In this document: positions 8,222 to 17,530 of the stretch, piece after piece
How positions within the stretch are numbered: the first letter of the stretch is position 1
How the letters are laid out: each line of letters begins with the position of its first letter
NCBI GenBank assembly: GCA_029258725.1
Contig: JAPDKE010000007.1
Span: forward strand, 24,451-88,450
Origin: a bacterium
GTDB lineage: Bacteria; Hydrothermota; UBA3072; JAPDKE01
DNA: 64,000 nt
Reading direction: 5' to 3'
Position numbers and translations under genes: made by a program
Notes under the pieces: model-generated
Told to the model about the DNA's origin: nothing
Databases searched by the model: none
Seen by the model: only the letters and a program-made list of their open reading frames with translations

Positions 8222-10251
8222 CTCCACTCCTCCTCTATTCTTTCTATTGGTGTTCTCTCCTTTATTTTTCCACCACCATGGAGATAGCATTTTTCAACCG
8301 GTTCATTTCCCTCAATAAACACCTCCTCCCTCACCTTTGGACAGTAAGGGGTTGCAAGCAGTCCTGTCTCCGTGCATATGTATCTTCTAACAATCCCGGG
8401 TGGTTCTGGAAAGTCCTGAACCTCTGATGTATCAACCATAGTCCTCATCACATCAACCCATATGGGCAATGCACAGGATGCTCCTGTTGCATTCTTCCCT
8501 ATGGTCTTTGGAACATCAAATCCAACCCAAACACCACAAACAACTCCCGGAATAAACCCTATGAACCAGGTATCCGTGAAATCGTTTGTGGTCCCCGTCT
8601 TTCCTGCCGCAGGATATTTGAATCCAAGCCTTCTTGCATACCTCGCCGTTCCCTCATCAAAAACACTCTTCATCATGTTTATCACCATGTATGCGGTGCG
8701 TTCATCAAGCACCCTTTCCCTTTCATAGTCAAAATGGTATATCTCATTTCCGTATCTATCCACAACCCTCTTTATAAAGACGGGTTTTACCCTCACCCCA
8801 TAGTTTGCAATGGTCCCGAATGCATTAACCATTTCAAGCAAGGAAACGGAAGAAGAACCAAGGGGAAGGGAGAGAACTGGCTGGAGAGGGGAGCGGATTC
8901 CGAGTCTTCTTGCGTAGTCTATAACCGTGAAGACACCGACCTCCTTTACAAGCCTTAAAGAAGCCGTGTTTCTTGAGAGGGCAAGTGCCTTTCTCAATGG
9001 AATCCACCCCAGGAAAGAAGAATCAAAGTTTGCAGGGGCATAGATCTTATCCTGAATCTGCTCAATTATGGGGGCATCAAGAATGAGGTCCGATGGATTG
9101 AAACCATTATCAAGGGCTGCTGTGTAGAGGAAGACCTTGAAGGAGGAACCGGGCTGTCTTCTTCCCTGAATTGCACGGTTGAACTGGGAGTGTCTTATAT
9201 CCCTTCCCCCCACCATCGCAAGAACAAACCCTGAATCAGGTTCCATCACAACAACAGCAGCCTGAAGATAGGGAGTCATCTCCTTTCCAATGAGGGAATC
9301 AGGATACTCACTCTTCGGCTTTATATGATACCACCTCTCTATTCTCTGGAGGTGAACCTCAACCAAGGAATCCACCACGCGCTGAAGGTCCATGTCCATC
9401 GTGGTGTAAACGGAAAATCCCTTTGTGAGATACTCTTTTCCAAAAAGTGATACGAGTTCCCTTTTAACCTCCTTAAGGAAGTAGGGGCCGGGGGGTGGCT
9501 TTTTCTCCTCCCTTGATACAACACCAAGAGGTGCACGCATTGCCTTTTCTGCCCTTTCCTCTGTTATATACCCAGCCTCCACCATTGCACGCAAAACCAC
9601 GTTTCTTCTGCGTTTGGCTCTTATTGAATCCCGGTAAGGAGAATAATAGGCCGGTCCCTTTGGTATTCCTGCAAGCAGTGCACATTCGGGCAGGGTTAAC
9701 TCCTTCACCGATTTTCCAAAATAATACCTGCTTGCAGCCTCCACTCCGTAGTTTCCCGCCCCAAAGTATATCTGGTTGAGGTACATCTCCAGGATTTCCT
9801 CCTTGGAGTAATGTCTTTCTATCTTAATGGCAAGGAGAGCCTCCATGAGTTTTCTTATAAAACTCTTTTCCGGGGTTAAAAAGAGATTCCTGGCAAGTTG
9901 CTGGGTTATGGTACTACCTCCCTGAACTATTCTTCTTTTTATTATATTCTTTATCGCAGCCCTTATTATTGCCTTTAAGTTTATTCCCCAGTGCCGGTAA
10001 AAATCCCTGTCCTCAACAGCTATGAATGCGTAGATTAATGTATCGGGAATTTCCTTTATGCTCACGGGTATTCTTCTCTCCACATATATCTCATCCACAA
10101 GCCTTCCCTTTATGTCGTAAATCCTGGTTGAGAGAGGGGGGGAATAGTATTCCAGGGCCCGATAGTCGGGCAGTTCCCTTAAAAGAAACGAGAAAAATCC
10201 AAGAAACCCACCTGCCCCAAAGGCAAGAATTCCATAGATTATCCTCTTCAT
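8218..10251 (-). CDS. penicillin-binding protein 1A, bifunctional
   Basis: This 677-residue protein has an N-terminal transmembrane helix (about 4-25) and a GT51 glycosyltransferase with catalytic Glu80 in AVEDRDFY and QGGSTITQQLARNL at 110-123. The transpeptidase domain has SSFK with Ser369, SRN at 426-428 and KTGT at 551-554. It polymerises and cross-links peptidoglycan on the outer face of the inner membrane. Length and motif order are typical for class A PBPs. It leads a four-gene operon (OmpA-like, PP-loop, gmhB). The start codon sits 8 bases after a predicted -10 box, so its mRNA may be leaderless. Confidence 0.93.
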   Translation of the reverse strand: MKRIIYGILAFGAGGFLGFFSFLLRELPDYRALEYYSPPLSTRIYDIKGRLVDEIYVERRIPVSIKEIPDTLIYAFIAVEDRDFYRHWGINLKAIIRAAIKNIIKRRIVQGGSTITQQLARNLFLTPEKSFIRKLMEALLAIKIERHYSKEEILEMYLNQIYFGAGNYGVEAASRYYFGKSVKELTLPECALLAGIPKGPAYYSPYRDSIRAKRRRNVVLRAMVEAGYITEERAEKAMRAPLGVVSREEKKPPPGPYFLKEVKRELVSLFGKEYLTKGFSVYTTMDMDLQRVVDSLVEVHLQRIERWYHIKPKSEYPDSLIGKEMTPYLQAAVVVMEPDSGFVLAMVGGRDIRHSQFNRAIQGRRQPGSSFKVFLYTAALDNGFNPSDLILDAPIIEQIQDKIYAPANFDSSFLGWIPLRKALALSRNTASLRLVKEVGVFTVIDYARRLGIRSPLQPVLSLPLGSSSVSLLEMVNAFGTIANYGVRVKPVFIKRVVDRYGNEIYHFDYERERVLDERTAYMVINMMKSVFDEGTARYARRLGFKYPAAGKTGTTNDFTDTWFIGFIPGVVCGVWVGFDVPKTIGKNATGASCALPIWVDVMRTMVDTSEVQDFPEPPGIVRRYICTETGLLATPYCPKVREEVFIEGNEPVEKCYLHGGGKIKERTPIERIEEEWR

Positions 10252-10259
10252 CCCTTTAG

Positions 10260-10288
10260 AATTTACCCCATATTTCGGATAAAGTCAA
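10260..10288 (-). promoter_or_regulatory. promoter of the PBP1A operon
   Basis: Minus strand TTGACT at 10283-10288, 17-base spacer, TAAATT at 10260-10265, then 8 bases to the ATG at 10251. Divergent from the asnS promoter within a 121-base gap. Confidence 0.5.
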
Positions 10289-10338
10289 TGGATTTATAAA
10301 GAGGGGAAACCCGAACCCTGCTGTGGAAGCAATAAGGG

Positions 10339-10366
10339 TTGACTTTTATTTTTTGAGGAGTATAAA
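10339..10366 (+). promoter_or_regulatory. promoter of asnS
   Basis: TTGACT at 10339-10344, 16-base spacer, TATAAA at 10361-10366, then 6 bases to the ATG at 10373. Transcription would start at or next to the start codon. The GAGGAG sequence present lies inside the promoter and would not be transcribed. Confidence 0.6.
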
Positions 10367-10372
10367 AAAGAC

Positions 10373-11662
10373 ATGTGGGTGAGGATTGAAGATATAGGTG
10401 AGTACGAGGGCAAAGAGGTTGAGATAAGGGGATGGTTGTTCAACTCCCGTTCAAGCGGGAAGATACATTTTATTCTTATCAGGGACGGGACCGGAATAAT
10501 TCAGGGGGTTGTGGTAAAGGGGGAGGTGCCGGATGATGTTTTTGAACTTGCAGATGAGTTGACCCAGGAGTCCTCCATTATTGTCAGGGGGATTGTGAGA
10601 AAGGACCCCAGGGCCCCAGGAGGATACGAGCTTGGAGTAAAGGATATAAAACTCGTTCATCTCAGTGAGTCCTATCCCATAACCCCCAAGTCCCATGGAG
10701 TTGCATTCCTGATGGAAAGAAGGCACCTCTGGATAAGGTCCAGGAAGCAGAATGCTATTCTCAGGATAAGGGCAGAGGTTGTAAATGCTGCAAGGGAATT
10801 TCTGAATAAAGAGGGATTTTTACTTGTTGATGCTCCCATATTTACCCCCTCTGCTTGTGAGGGAACGACAACCCTTTTTGAGGTTGATTATTTTGGAAGG
10901 CCTGCTTATCTTTCTCAGAGTGGGCAGTTATACATGGAGGCTGCCTGCATGGCATTTGGGAAGGTTTACTGCCTTGGTCCGTGCTTCAGGGCGGAGAAGT
11001 CAAAAACAAGAAGACATCTTACGGAGTTCTGGCAGATTGAGCCTGAGATTGCCTATGCGGATATAAATGATGCAATGGAGGTTGCAGAGAGACTTGTTGC
11101 CTGTGTGGTCGAAAGGGTGCTTGAGAGAAGAAAAAGGGAACTTGAAATGCTGGAGAGGAATACAGAAGTGCTTGAAAAAATAAAGGTTCCGTTTCCCAGA
11201 ATATCATATGATGAGGCAGTAAAGATTTTGAAGGAAAAGGGAATGGATATTGAATGGGGGGAGGATTTTGGTGCTCCACATGAGACTGAACTTGCAAATT
11301 CCTTCTCTTCTCCTTTCTTTGTGCATCGTTATCCTAAAAAAATAAAGGCATTCTACATGAAGGAGGACCCTGACAATCCGGAACTTTCTCTTTCCTTTGA
11401 CATGCTTGCTCCTGAGGGGTATGGAGAAATAATTGGGGGAGGGCAGAGGGAAGAGAGGCTGGAAAAACTGAAAGAGAGTATCAAAAGGCATAACCTTCCT
11501 GAAAGTGCTTTTGAGTGGTATCTTGACCTGAGAAGATATGGAACCGTTCCCCATGCAGGATTTGGGCTCGGAATAGAAAGAACTGTTGCGTGGATATGCG
11601 GTATCCACCACGTTCGTGAGGCTATTCCATTTCCCAGGATGCTTGATACCCTTTATCCCTGA
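10373..11662 (+). CDS. asnS: asparaginyl-tRNA synthetase
   Basis: At 429 residues it has an OB-fold anticodon-binding domain (about 1-105) and a class II catalytic core. Motif 2 reads [18 protein letters not shown] and motif 3 is [23 protein letters not shown] at 162-169 is the asparagine-type flipping loop, whereas AspRS has a different sequence there. It charges tRNA-Asn in the cytoplasm. It is transcribed alone and its 3' end overlaps the convergent bioY by 10 bases. A predicted leaderless start agrees with the lack of a usable ribosome-binding site. Confidence 0.92.
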   Translation: MWVRIEDIGEYEGKEVEIRGWLFNSRSSGKIHFILIRDGTGIIQGVVVKGEVPDDVFELADELTQESSIIVRGIVRKDPRAPGGYELGVKDIKLVHLSESYPITPKSHGVAFLMERRHLWIRSRKQNAILRIRAEVVNAAREFLNKEGFLLVDAPIFTPSACEGTTTLFEVDYFGRPAYLSQSGQLYMEAACMAFGKVYCLGPCFRAEKSKTRRHLTEFWQIEPEIAYADINDAMEVAERLVACVVERVLERRKRELEMLERNTEVLEKIKVPFPRISYDEAVKILKEKGMDIEWGEDFGAPHETELANSFSSPFFVHRYPKKIKAFYMKEDPDNPELSLSFDMLAPEGYGEIIGGGQREERLEKLKESIKRHNLPESAFEWYLDLRRYGTVPHAGFGLGIERTVAWICGIHHVREAIPFPRMLDTLYP

Positions 11663-12255
11663 GGCTTTCTTATTTTCCCTTTTAAAATCAGAGCACCGCA
11701 GATGGAGACAAATACTGCCTTTAAGATATCTCCTGGAATGAAGGGAAGGGTTCCGAGAACAAACAATTCATGCAGGGATGGTATGGTTCCTCTTGTGTGG
11801 TAAATCCACATTTTGAGATACAGGAGTCCAGGAAGGTGTATGAGGAAAAAGTTGGCAAAGAGAATCATACATAAAAGAAAGAAAAAGTTTTTCTTTTTAC
11901 ATCTTTCACTTATGTGCCCCACCCAGAGGGATGCCAGGATGAATCCTGCAAGATAACCCATGGTGGGTCCTGTAAGGATATTTATTCCTCCTTTAAACCC
12001 GGAAAACCACGGGATTCCCAGAATTCCAAGGATGACATAGATTAACTGACTCACACCTCCCCACATCTTTCCCAGAACAATTCCCGAAAGTAATACTGCA
12101 AAAGTCTGTCCGGTAACAGGAACGGGTGTCCAGGGCAATGGAATTCTTATCTGTGCAAAAAGTCCGGTTATGCATGCGAAAAGGAAAGAAAAGGAAAGTT
12201 TCCAGGAGATGGAAAGGGAGTCCTTCCATGCAAGGGCATCATACTTTACCTTCAT
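11653..12255 (-). CDS. bioY: BioY, biotin-specific S component of an ECF transporter
   Basis: This 200-residue membrane protein has about six hydrophobic segments. It carries the BioY features [17 protein letters not shown] near residues 46-62, [10 protein letters not shown] near 97-106 and [11 protein letters not shown] near the C-terminus. BioY binds biotin and takes it up alone or with an energising module. It is the last gene after two ECF-type ATPases and overlaps the second by 17 bases. No T component (EcfT/BioN) is in the window. Biotin specificity follows from the family; other S-component substrates are less likely. Confidence 0.88.
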   Translation of the reverse strand: MKVKYDALAWKDSLSISWKLSFSFLFACITGLFAQIRIPLPWTPVPVTGQTFAVLLSGIVLGKMWGGVSQLIYVILGILGIPWFSGFKGGINILTGPTMGYLAGFILASLWVGHISERCKKKNFFFLLCMILFANFFLIHLPGLLYLKMWIYHTRGTIPSLHELFVLGTLPFIPGDILKAVFVSICGALILKGKIRKPQG

Positions 12256-13051
12256 TTCTCCTCCTTTCCAGTCTTTCTTTTATTGCCTCTGTAAGTTCGC
12301 TTATTCTCTTTACACTTCTTGGTATTCTTATCCCGTGTCTTTCTAAGTGAAGAATAAAGTATGGAACTATGGGCAGTTCCACTCCACTTTCCTCCACGAT
12401 TTTCCAGGGGATGGTTTCCGGCGCTCCTGTTAAAATCACGGAACCTTCTTTCATGAGAACGAGTTCGTCGGTGAGATCAAGGACTGGAGAAAGATCATGT
12501 GTAATGAGAATTACGGTCTTTTTTTCTTTCAGAATATAGAGCACATCCTTCAATTTTTTGATATTTTCCCAGTCAAGGGCTGAGAAGGGTTCGTCGAGTA
12601 TGAGCCAGTCCGGTTCAAAGGATAAAACCGACGCCAGAGCGACGAGTCTTTTTTCCCCGCAGGAAAGTTTATAGGGAGGCAACTTCATGAGTTCAGGAGG
12701 AATGGATAAAAGCGAAGTAACTTCCTCTATTCTTTCTCTTTCATGGGGTAGGGAGAAGTTCCTTATACCGTATGCAATCTCATCATAAACCGTGTCGCAG
12801 AAAAACATCCTTTCAGGAAACTGAAGTAGAAATCCCATTCTTTCCTGGAGGTTTTTCACATTTCCCCTTGGGTATATAATCTCACCTGTGGAGGGATGAA
12901 TAAACCCCTTTATCACACATCCGAGGGTCGTCTTTCCTGCCCCTGAGGGACCTGTAATTGTATAAAACTTTCCCTCCTCAAAAGAGAGATTTATGTTTTT
13001 TAAAATCCTTTTCTCATTTCTGTAAACCTCCACTCCCTTGAGTATAAGCAT
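12239..13051 (-). CDS. ECF transporter ATPase (second of two)
   Basis: This 270-residue ABC ATPase has Walker A GPSGAGKTT, signature LSCGEKRLVALA, Walker B DWLILDEPFSALD and H-loop LITHDLS. These are typical of CbiO/EcfA subunits that power vitamin uptake. The signature LSCGE replaces the usual LSGGE. It overlaps the preceding ATPase gene by 38 bases and bioY by 17, so all three should be made in fixed ratio. Two different A subunits followed by BioY suggest a heterodimeric ATPase, as in EcfA-EcfA' modules. Confidence 0.88.
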   Translation of the reverse strand: MLILKGVEVYRNEKRILKNINLSFEEGKFYTITGPSGAGKTTLGCVIKGFIHPSTGEIIYPRGNVKNLQERMGFLLQFPERMFFCDTVYDEIAYGIRNFSLPHERERIEEVTSLLSIPPELMKLPPYKLSCGEKRLVALASVLSFEPDWLILDEPFSALDWENIKKLKDVLYILKEKKTVILITHDLSPVLDLTDELVLMKEGSVILTGAPETIPWKIVEESGVELPIVPYFILHLERHGIRIPRSVKRISELTEAIKERLERRRNEGKV

Positions 13052-13775
13052 TCACCACCCCTTTCAGAATCTCATCTCTTCTCCATGCATTTATCTCGAT
13101 TCCCATCTCTTTAAGAAATGAAACAAACAGGACCTCGTCCGTTCTTAAAAGCCCCCTTTCAAGCATTTCCTCTGTTTTTCCTTCGTAAACAATTTTTCCT
13201 TCTTCCATCACATAGACCTTTTCAGCATAAACAACCTCGGAAAAATCCTGGGTTATTATCATGATTCCTCCGGGATACTCCTCCCACACCTTATAGACTT
13301 TCCTCTTCCATTCTGCATCAAGGAAAGAGGTTGCCTCATCAAATATCAAAAAATCAGGCTCCATCACAAGAATTGATGCAACCGCCATTATCTGGAGTTC
13401 TCCTCCTGAAAGGGTGAAGGGATTCCGGGAGAAAAAAGGCTCTATTCCCAGCTTCTCCTTAACCTTTTCTATTCTCTCCTCCACTTCCTCCCGCGAAAGC
13501 CCCATGTTCTCAAGCCCGAACGAAATTTCCTCCTCACAGTTGAGGGTTACGAACTGGGTTTCTGGCTCCTGAAATACAATTCCGACTCTCCCCTCCATAA
13601 TAACCTCTCCACGCGAAGGAGCAATGAGTCCTGCAATCACTGAAGCAAGGGTGGTTTTTCCGCATCCATTTCTTCCCAGGAGTGCAATTCTTTCCCCTTT
13701 TCTCCAGGTAAAGTTAACATTCTTTAAGATAAATTTCCCGTTTTTCTCAATGGATACATCCCGCAGGACAATCAA
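13014..13775 (-). CDS. ECF transporter ATPase (first of two)
   Basis: This 253-residue ABC ATPase has Walker A GRNGCGKTT, Q-loop VFQEPETQF, signature LSGGELQIMAVA, Walker B FLIFDEATSFLD and a switch region IITQDFS where the usual His is Gln. That Gln could weaken hydrolysis at one of the two sites if it pairs with the second ATPase. It follows the M23 peptidase gene by 7 bases, in an operon whose last gene is bioY. Confidence 0.87.
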   Translation of the reverse strand: MIVLRDVSIEKNGKFILKNVNFTWRKGERIALLGRNGCGKTTLASVIAGLIAPSRGEVIMEGRVGIVFQEPETQFVTLNCEEEISFGLENMGLSREEVEERIEKVKEKLGIEPFFSRNPFTLSGGELQIMAVASILVMEPDFLIFDEATSFLDAEWKRKVYKVWEEYPGGIMIITQDFSEVVYAEKVYVMEEGKIVYEGKTEEMLERGLLRTDEVLFVSFLKEMGIEINAWRRDEILKGVVNAYTQGSGGLQK

Positions 13776-13782
13776 CTTTTCC

Positions 13783-14685
13783 TCAATAGGTGGTTGGGGA
13801 AAGGTCCAGATAGTGATAGGGATTTACAGGTTTTCCAAGGACCCTCACTTCGTAATGCAGATGGGGACCGGTTGTCAATCCTGAAGAACCTATATAGCCT
13901 ATGACCTGCCCTCTCCTCACCCTCTGCCCTTTTCTCACAACATAACTCCTGAGATGTGCATATCTTGTCTTGTATCCATATCCATGGTTTATCTCAACCG
14001 TGTGTCCATATCCTCCCTTCCAGCCAACAAAACACACGACTCCATCTGCTGTGGCGTATACCGGGGTCCCGGGGAGATTTGCAATATCAAGTCCTCTGTG
14101 GAACTCTCTCTTTCCTGTTACAGGATGTATTCTGTAACCGAAGGATGAAGTTATTCTTCCGGTTGTTGGCCATATGGAGGGGGTGTGAGAAAGAAGGCTC
14201 TCCCTCTCTCTGATTTTTTTCTCCACCTCTCCAAGTTTCTCTTTATCAAACGAAACAAGTGCAGAGATAGAAGTTATTTCTTCATCGAGTTTCCATACCT
14301 TCTGGTTAAGAGAGGGATCGGAATAAAGAGGTGTTGGAGCGCGTCCACCGGTTCCCATCTCAAATTCCTCCGGAGGGAGCAGCTCAAGGTTTACATAAAG
14401 CCTTCCTGTCTGAATAAATTCAGCGAGGGACCCGATTCTATCCTTGAGTTCGGAGATTTTCCTTTCAACTAAACGCAATCTGTGGAGAAGAGCATGCCTT
14501 TTTGTATGAACATAAATAACCTTGCTGAGAAGCGCCCTCTGACGATACCCCTCCATTCCAACATAAAGAAATGCACTGAAAAATATTATAAGTGCGGAAA
14601 GGAAAATCCACCTTCCCCTTTCCGTAAAAACAAATCCCACAACGGGTCTCTCCTCCCTGAGGATGAGAACACTCCACTTTCTCAT
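13783..14685 (-). CDS. M23-family peptidase, membrane-anchored
   Basis: From ATG 14685 the protein has 300 residues; an upstream start at 14742 would pass through the promoter and is less likely. A transmembrane helix (about 28-48) is followed by a coiled coil and a C-terminal LytM/M23 domain with HRGLDIA and HLHYEVRV, the zinc ligands of the family. It starts SSFGYRIHPVTGKREF, usual for peptidases or divisome activators of this type. It acts on peptidoglycan from the inner membrane. It leads the operon that continues with two ECF ATPases and bioY. Confidence 0.87.
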   Translation of the reverse strand: MRKWSVLILREERPVVGFVFTERGRWIFLSALIIFFSAFLYVGMEGYRQRALLSKVIYVHTKRHALLHRLRLVERKISELKDRIGSLAEFIQTGRLYVNLELLPPEEFEMGTGGRAPTPLYSDPSLNQKVWKLDEEITSISALVSFDKEKLGEVEKKIRERESLLSHTPSIWPTTGRITSSFGYRIHPVTGKREFHRGLDIANLPGTPVYATADGVVCFVGWKGGYGHTVEINHGYGYKTRYAHLRSYVVRKGQRVRRGQVIGYIGSSGLTTGPHLHYEVRVLGKPVNPYHYLDLSPTTY

Positions 14686-14694
14686 TGCATCTCT

Positions 14695-14723
14695 ATCATA
14701 TATGAAAAAATAAAAATTGTCAA
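14695..14723 (-). promoter_or_regulatory. promoter of the M23/ECF/bioY operon
   Basis: Minus strand TTGACA at 14718-14723, 17-base spacer, TATGAT at 14695-14700, then 9 bases to the ATG at 14685. Confidence 0.55.
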
Positions 14724-15067
14724 GGCTGCGATTTTCCTCCATTATCTCTTGTGGACTTTTTATCCTTGGTTAAAATAAAGTCGATGTGCGTATGTTTTCG
14801 CAGAAACTTACCCTTTATCAACCCATGAAAGGCCTCAGCATCTTGTTCTTGTTCTCCATACAGCCTTCTCAGAAAATAGCATAATGCTCCTTCCAGGAAA
14901 AATACTGGATGCGAGGTGAGGTGATTAAAAACCCTGATTATCATTCGCACAGGTTATCCACCATAGAACCTCGTCTTTCTTTTCCCAAAAAGACATGATT
15001 TGGTATCTTCTGTCTCAAAGTGAAAATTAATCCCTTTGAGGAAGAGTATTTTTGAGGTAAATCGCCC
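14724..15067. other. non-coding stretch with a weak 76-codon minus ORF
   Basis: Between the M23 promoter and the lepA promoter I see no convincing gene. A minus-strand frame (14720-14950) reads a 76-residue peptide ending in KDKKSTRDNGGKSQP. It has no clear ribosome-binding site, and its 3' end covers the M23 -35 box. It could be the remnant of a longer gene, but I do not recognise a family. Confidence 0.3.
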
Positions 15068-15096
15068 TTGTCAAATCCTTTTTAATTTTGTAAAAT
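15068..15096 (+). promoter_or_regulatory. promoter of the lepA operon
   Basis: TTGTCA at 15068-15073, 17-base spacer, TAAAAT at 15091-15096, then 6 bases to the GTG start of lepA at 15103. It predicts a leaderless transcript. Confidence 0.55.
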
Positions 15097-15102
15097 AAAC
15101 CC

Positions 15103-16878
15103 GTGGAGCATATAAGGAACTTCTCAATAATAGCGCACATTGACCACGGGAAATCAACCCTTGCGGATAGGTTCCTGGAAATAACAGGAACCGTCCCAAG
15201 GGATAAGTTGCGTGAACAGTTCCTGGATTCAATGGACCTGGAAAGGGAGCACGGGGTTACGATAAAGGCACATCCCGTGAGGATGGAATACAGAGGATAT
15301 GTCCTCAACCTGCTTGATACACCAGGACATGTTGACTTCTCCTACGAGGTCTCCCGCTCCATTGCCTCATGCGAGGGAGCCGTCCTTCTTGTGGATGCAA
15401 CCCAGGGAGTTGAGGCACAGACCGTAACCCACTACGAACTTGCAAAAGAACACGGACTTGTAATAATTCCGGTTATTAACAAAATAGACCTCCCCAACGC
15501 AGACTTTGAAAATGTTGCAGAGGAAATAATAGAACTCACAGGATGCGACCTTGAGGATATCATTCTCATTTCTGCAAAGGAGGGAATTGGGATAGAGGAA
15601 CTGATTGATGCCGTTATTGAAAGAATACCTCCACCGCGCGGTGAACCCGATGCCCCTCTCCGTGCCCTCATATTTGACTCAATTTACGATGACTACAGGG
15701 GTGCCGTTCCATATGTGAGGATATTTGACGGGGAGATAAGACCCGGAATGAAGATAAAACTGTTCTCAACGGGCAGGGAATACGAGGTTATGGAGGTTGG
15801 ATACTTCAGACCCCAGAGGGTACGTGCAGATGCCTTGAAAACAGGTGAGGTTGGATGGGTAATTGCAGGGATAAAGTCAATAAGGGATACAAGGGTTGGA
15901 GATACGATAACCGATGCAAAAAACCCGGCAGAGCGTCCCCTTCCAGGATACAGGGAAGTAAAGCCCATGGTGTTCAGCGGGATATATCCATCCCGGGGAG
16001 AGGACTTTGAGGCACTTGGAAAGGCTCTTGAAAAACTTAAACTCAACGATGCATCCCTTACCTTCCAGATAGAGCAGTCCGCCCTTGGATTTGGATACAG
16101 GTGCGGTTTCCTGGGATTGTTTCACATGGAGATAGTTGAGGAAAGGATTGAAAGGGAATACAGCATCCCTATAATTGCAACAACCCCGAATGTGAGATAC
16201 CGGGTGAAGACGAAGAAGGGGGAGGTTTTTGAGATAGAAAACCCGGCAAAGTTTCCACCGATGGGAGATATAGAGGCGATAGAGGAGCCCATTGTTCGTG
16301 GAGAGATAATAACTCCTGACGAATACCTGGGAGGAATATTCAAACTGTGTGAGGAGAAAAGGGGAAAGCAGTTGTCAATGGAGTACATGCCCGGAAGAAG
16401 GGTTGCACTCAGGTATGAGTTTCCCCTTGCAGAAATTCTCTTTGACTTCCACGACAAACTCAAATCCGTGAGCAGGGGATATGCATCCTTTGACTATGAG
16501 TTTTATGGATACAGGGAAAACGACCTTGTCAAAATAGACATACTCCTCAATGGAAAACCCGTTGATGCCCTTTCCTTTATCGTCCACCGGGAAAAGGCAT
16601 ATCATACCTCCCTTAAGGTTGTGAGAAAACTTAAAGAGGTAATCCCAAGGCAGCTATTTGAGGTTGCAATCCAGGCAGCGATTGGTAAGAGGGTTATAGC
16701 AAGGGCAACGATAAAGCCTTACAGGAAGGATGTAACTGCAAAGTGCTACGGGGGAGATGTGACAAGGAAGAGGAAACTGCTGGAAAAACAGAAGGAAGGA
16801 AAGAAAAGAATGAAAAAGATAGGGCACGTTGATGTCCCGGAGGAGGCATTCCTTGCGGTTCTCAAGATTGAAAGGTGA
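15103..16878 (+). CDS. lepA: elongation factor 4 (LepA)
   Basis: At 591 residues it has the GTPase motifs AHIDHGKST (G1), DTPGH (G3) and NKIDLP (G4), then EF-G-like domains and the LepA-specific C-terminus with [16 protein letters not shown]. LepA binds the ribosome and affects translocation or 30S biogenesis. The GTG start directly follows a promoter. It leads a seven-gene operon and overlaps lepB by 26 bases, as lepA-lepB pairs do in many bacteria. Confidence 0.95.
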   Translation: MEHIRNFSIIAHIDHGKSTLADRFLEITGTVPRDKLREQFLDSMDLEREHGVTIKAHPVRMEYRGYVLNLLDTPGHVDFSYEVSRSIASCEGAVLLVDATQGVEAQTVTHYELAKEHGLVIIPVINKIDLPNADFENVAEEIIELTGCDLEDIILISAKEGIGIEELIDAVIERIPPPRGEPDAPLRALIFDSIYDDYRGAVPYVRIFDGEIRPGMKIKLFSTGREYEVMEVGYFRPQRVRADALKTGEVGWVIAGIKSIRDTRVGDTITDAKNPAERPLPGYREVKPMVFSGIYPSRGEDFEALGKALEKLKLNDASLTFQIEQSALGFGYRCGFLGLFHMEIVEERIEREYSIPIIATTPNVRYRVKTKKGEVFEIENPAKFPPMGDIEAIEEPIVRGEIITPDEYLGGIFKLCEEKRGKQLSMEYMPGRRVALRYEFPLAEILFDFHDKLKSVSRGYASFDYEFYGYRENDLVKIDILLNGKPVDALSFIVHREKAYHTSLKVVRKLKEVIPRQLFEVAIQAAIGKRVIARATIKPYRKDVTAKCYGGDVTRKRKLLEKQKEGKKRMKKIGHVDVPEEAFLAVLKIER

Positions 16879-17521
16879 GATTGCAGGATACGCAAGGGCA
16901 ATCCTTCTCATTCTTTTTCTCAGAGGATTTGTGATTCAGGCTTTCAGGGTTCCGACGGGCTCCATGGAGGATACAATACTCATAGGAGACTTTCTTCTTG
17001 TGAACCGCCTCTCATACGGAATAAGAATTCCCTTCACAACCCGCTTCCTCTGGATGTACCGCACGCCAAAGAAAGGAGAGATAGTTATCTTCACAAATCC
17101 ATACGGAGGAGAGAACTTTGTTAAAAGATGCGTTGGATTGCCCGGGGATACAATAGAGATAAAACACAAGATACTGTATGTTAACGGGAAACCCCAGGAG
17201 GAACCGTATGTCTCCCACAGGGACCCTGTGGAATATCCGCCACTTGCCATTCCACCCTCCATCTATCAAAAGGAATGGGAAAAAGGAAGTTTCAGGAATG
17301 CCGGGGGATACGTGAGGGACAACTTTGGACCTGTTGTGGTCCCGGAGGGGACAATTTTTGTCATGGGAGACAACAGGGACAACTCATGGGATTCAAGATT
17401 TATGGGCCCCATTCCTTTAAGATACATCGTGGGGACACCTCTCTTTATCTACTGGTCATGGAATCCTTCCTCTTCCTTTCCCGGTATAAGGTGGGAGAGA
17501 ATAGGGAGGAGTATAAGATAA
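16853..17521 (+). CDS. lepB: signal peptidase I
   Basis: I choose TTG at 16853, six bases after GGAGGAGG, giving 222 residues; an in-frame ATG at 16832 lies before that site. The transmembrane segment is about 11-30. The catalytic Ser37 is in PTGSMED and Lys91 in [13 protein letters not shown], with [12 protein letters not shown] near 175-186. It removes signal peptides from exported proteins at the outer face of the inner membrane, which fits the many exported proteins encoded here. Confidence 0.92.
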   Translation: MRFSRLKGEIAGYARAILLILFLRGFVIQAFRVPTGSMEDTILIGDFLLVNRLSYGIRIPFTTRFLWMYRTPKKGEIVIFTNPYGGENFVKRCVGLPGDTIEIKHKILYVNGKPQEEPYVSHRDPVEYPPLAIPPSIYQKEWEKGSFRNAGGYVRDNFGPVVVPEGTIFVMGDNRDNSWDSRFMGPIPLRYIVGTPLFIYWSWNPSSSFPGIRWERIGRSIR

Positions 17522-17530
17522 GGAGGAATT

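Noticed and set aside
14720..14950. Possible transposase remnant on the minus strand
   Set aside because: The phrase AEAFHGLIKGKFL loosely recalls integrase cores, but the match is too short and no DDE residues or inverted repeats can be placed.
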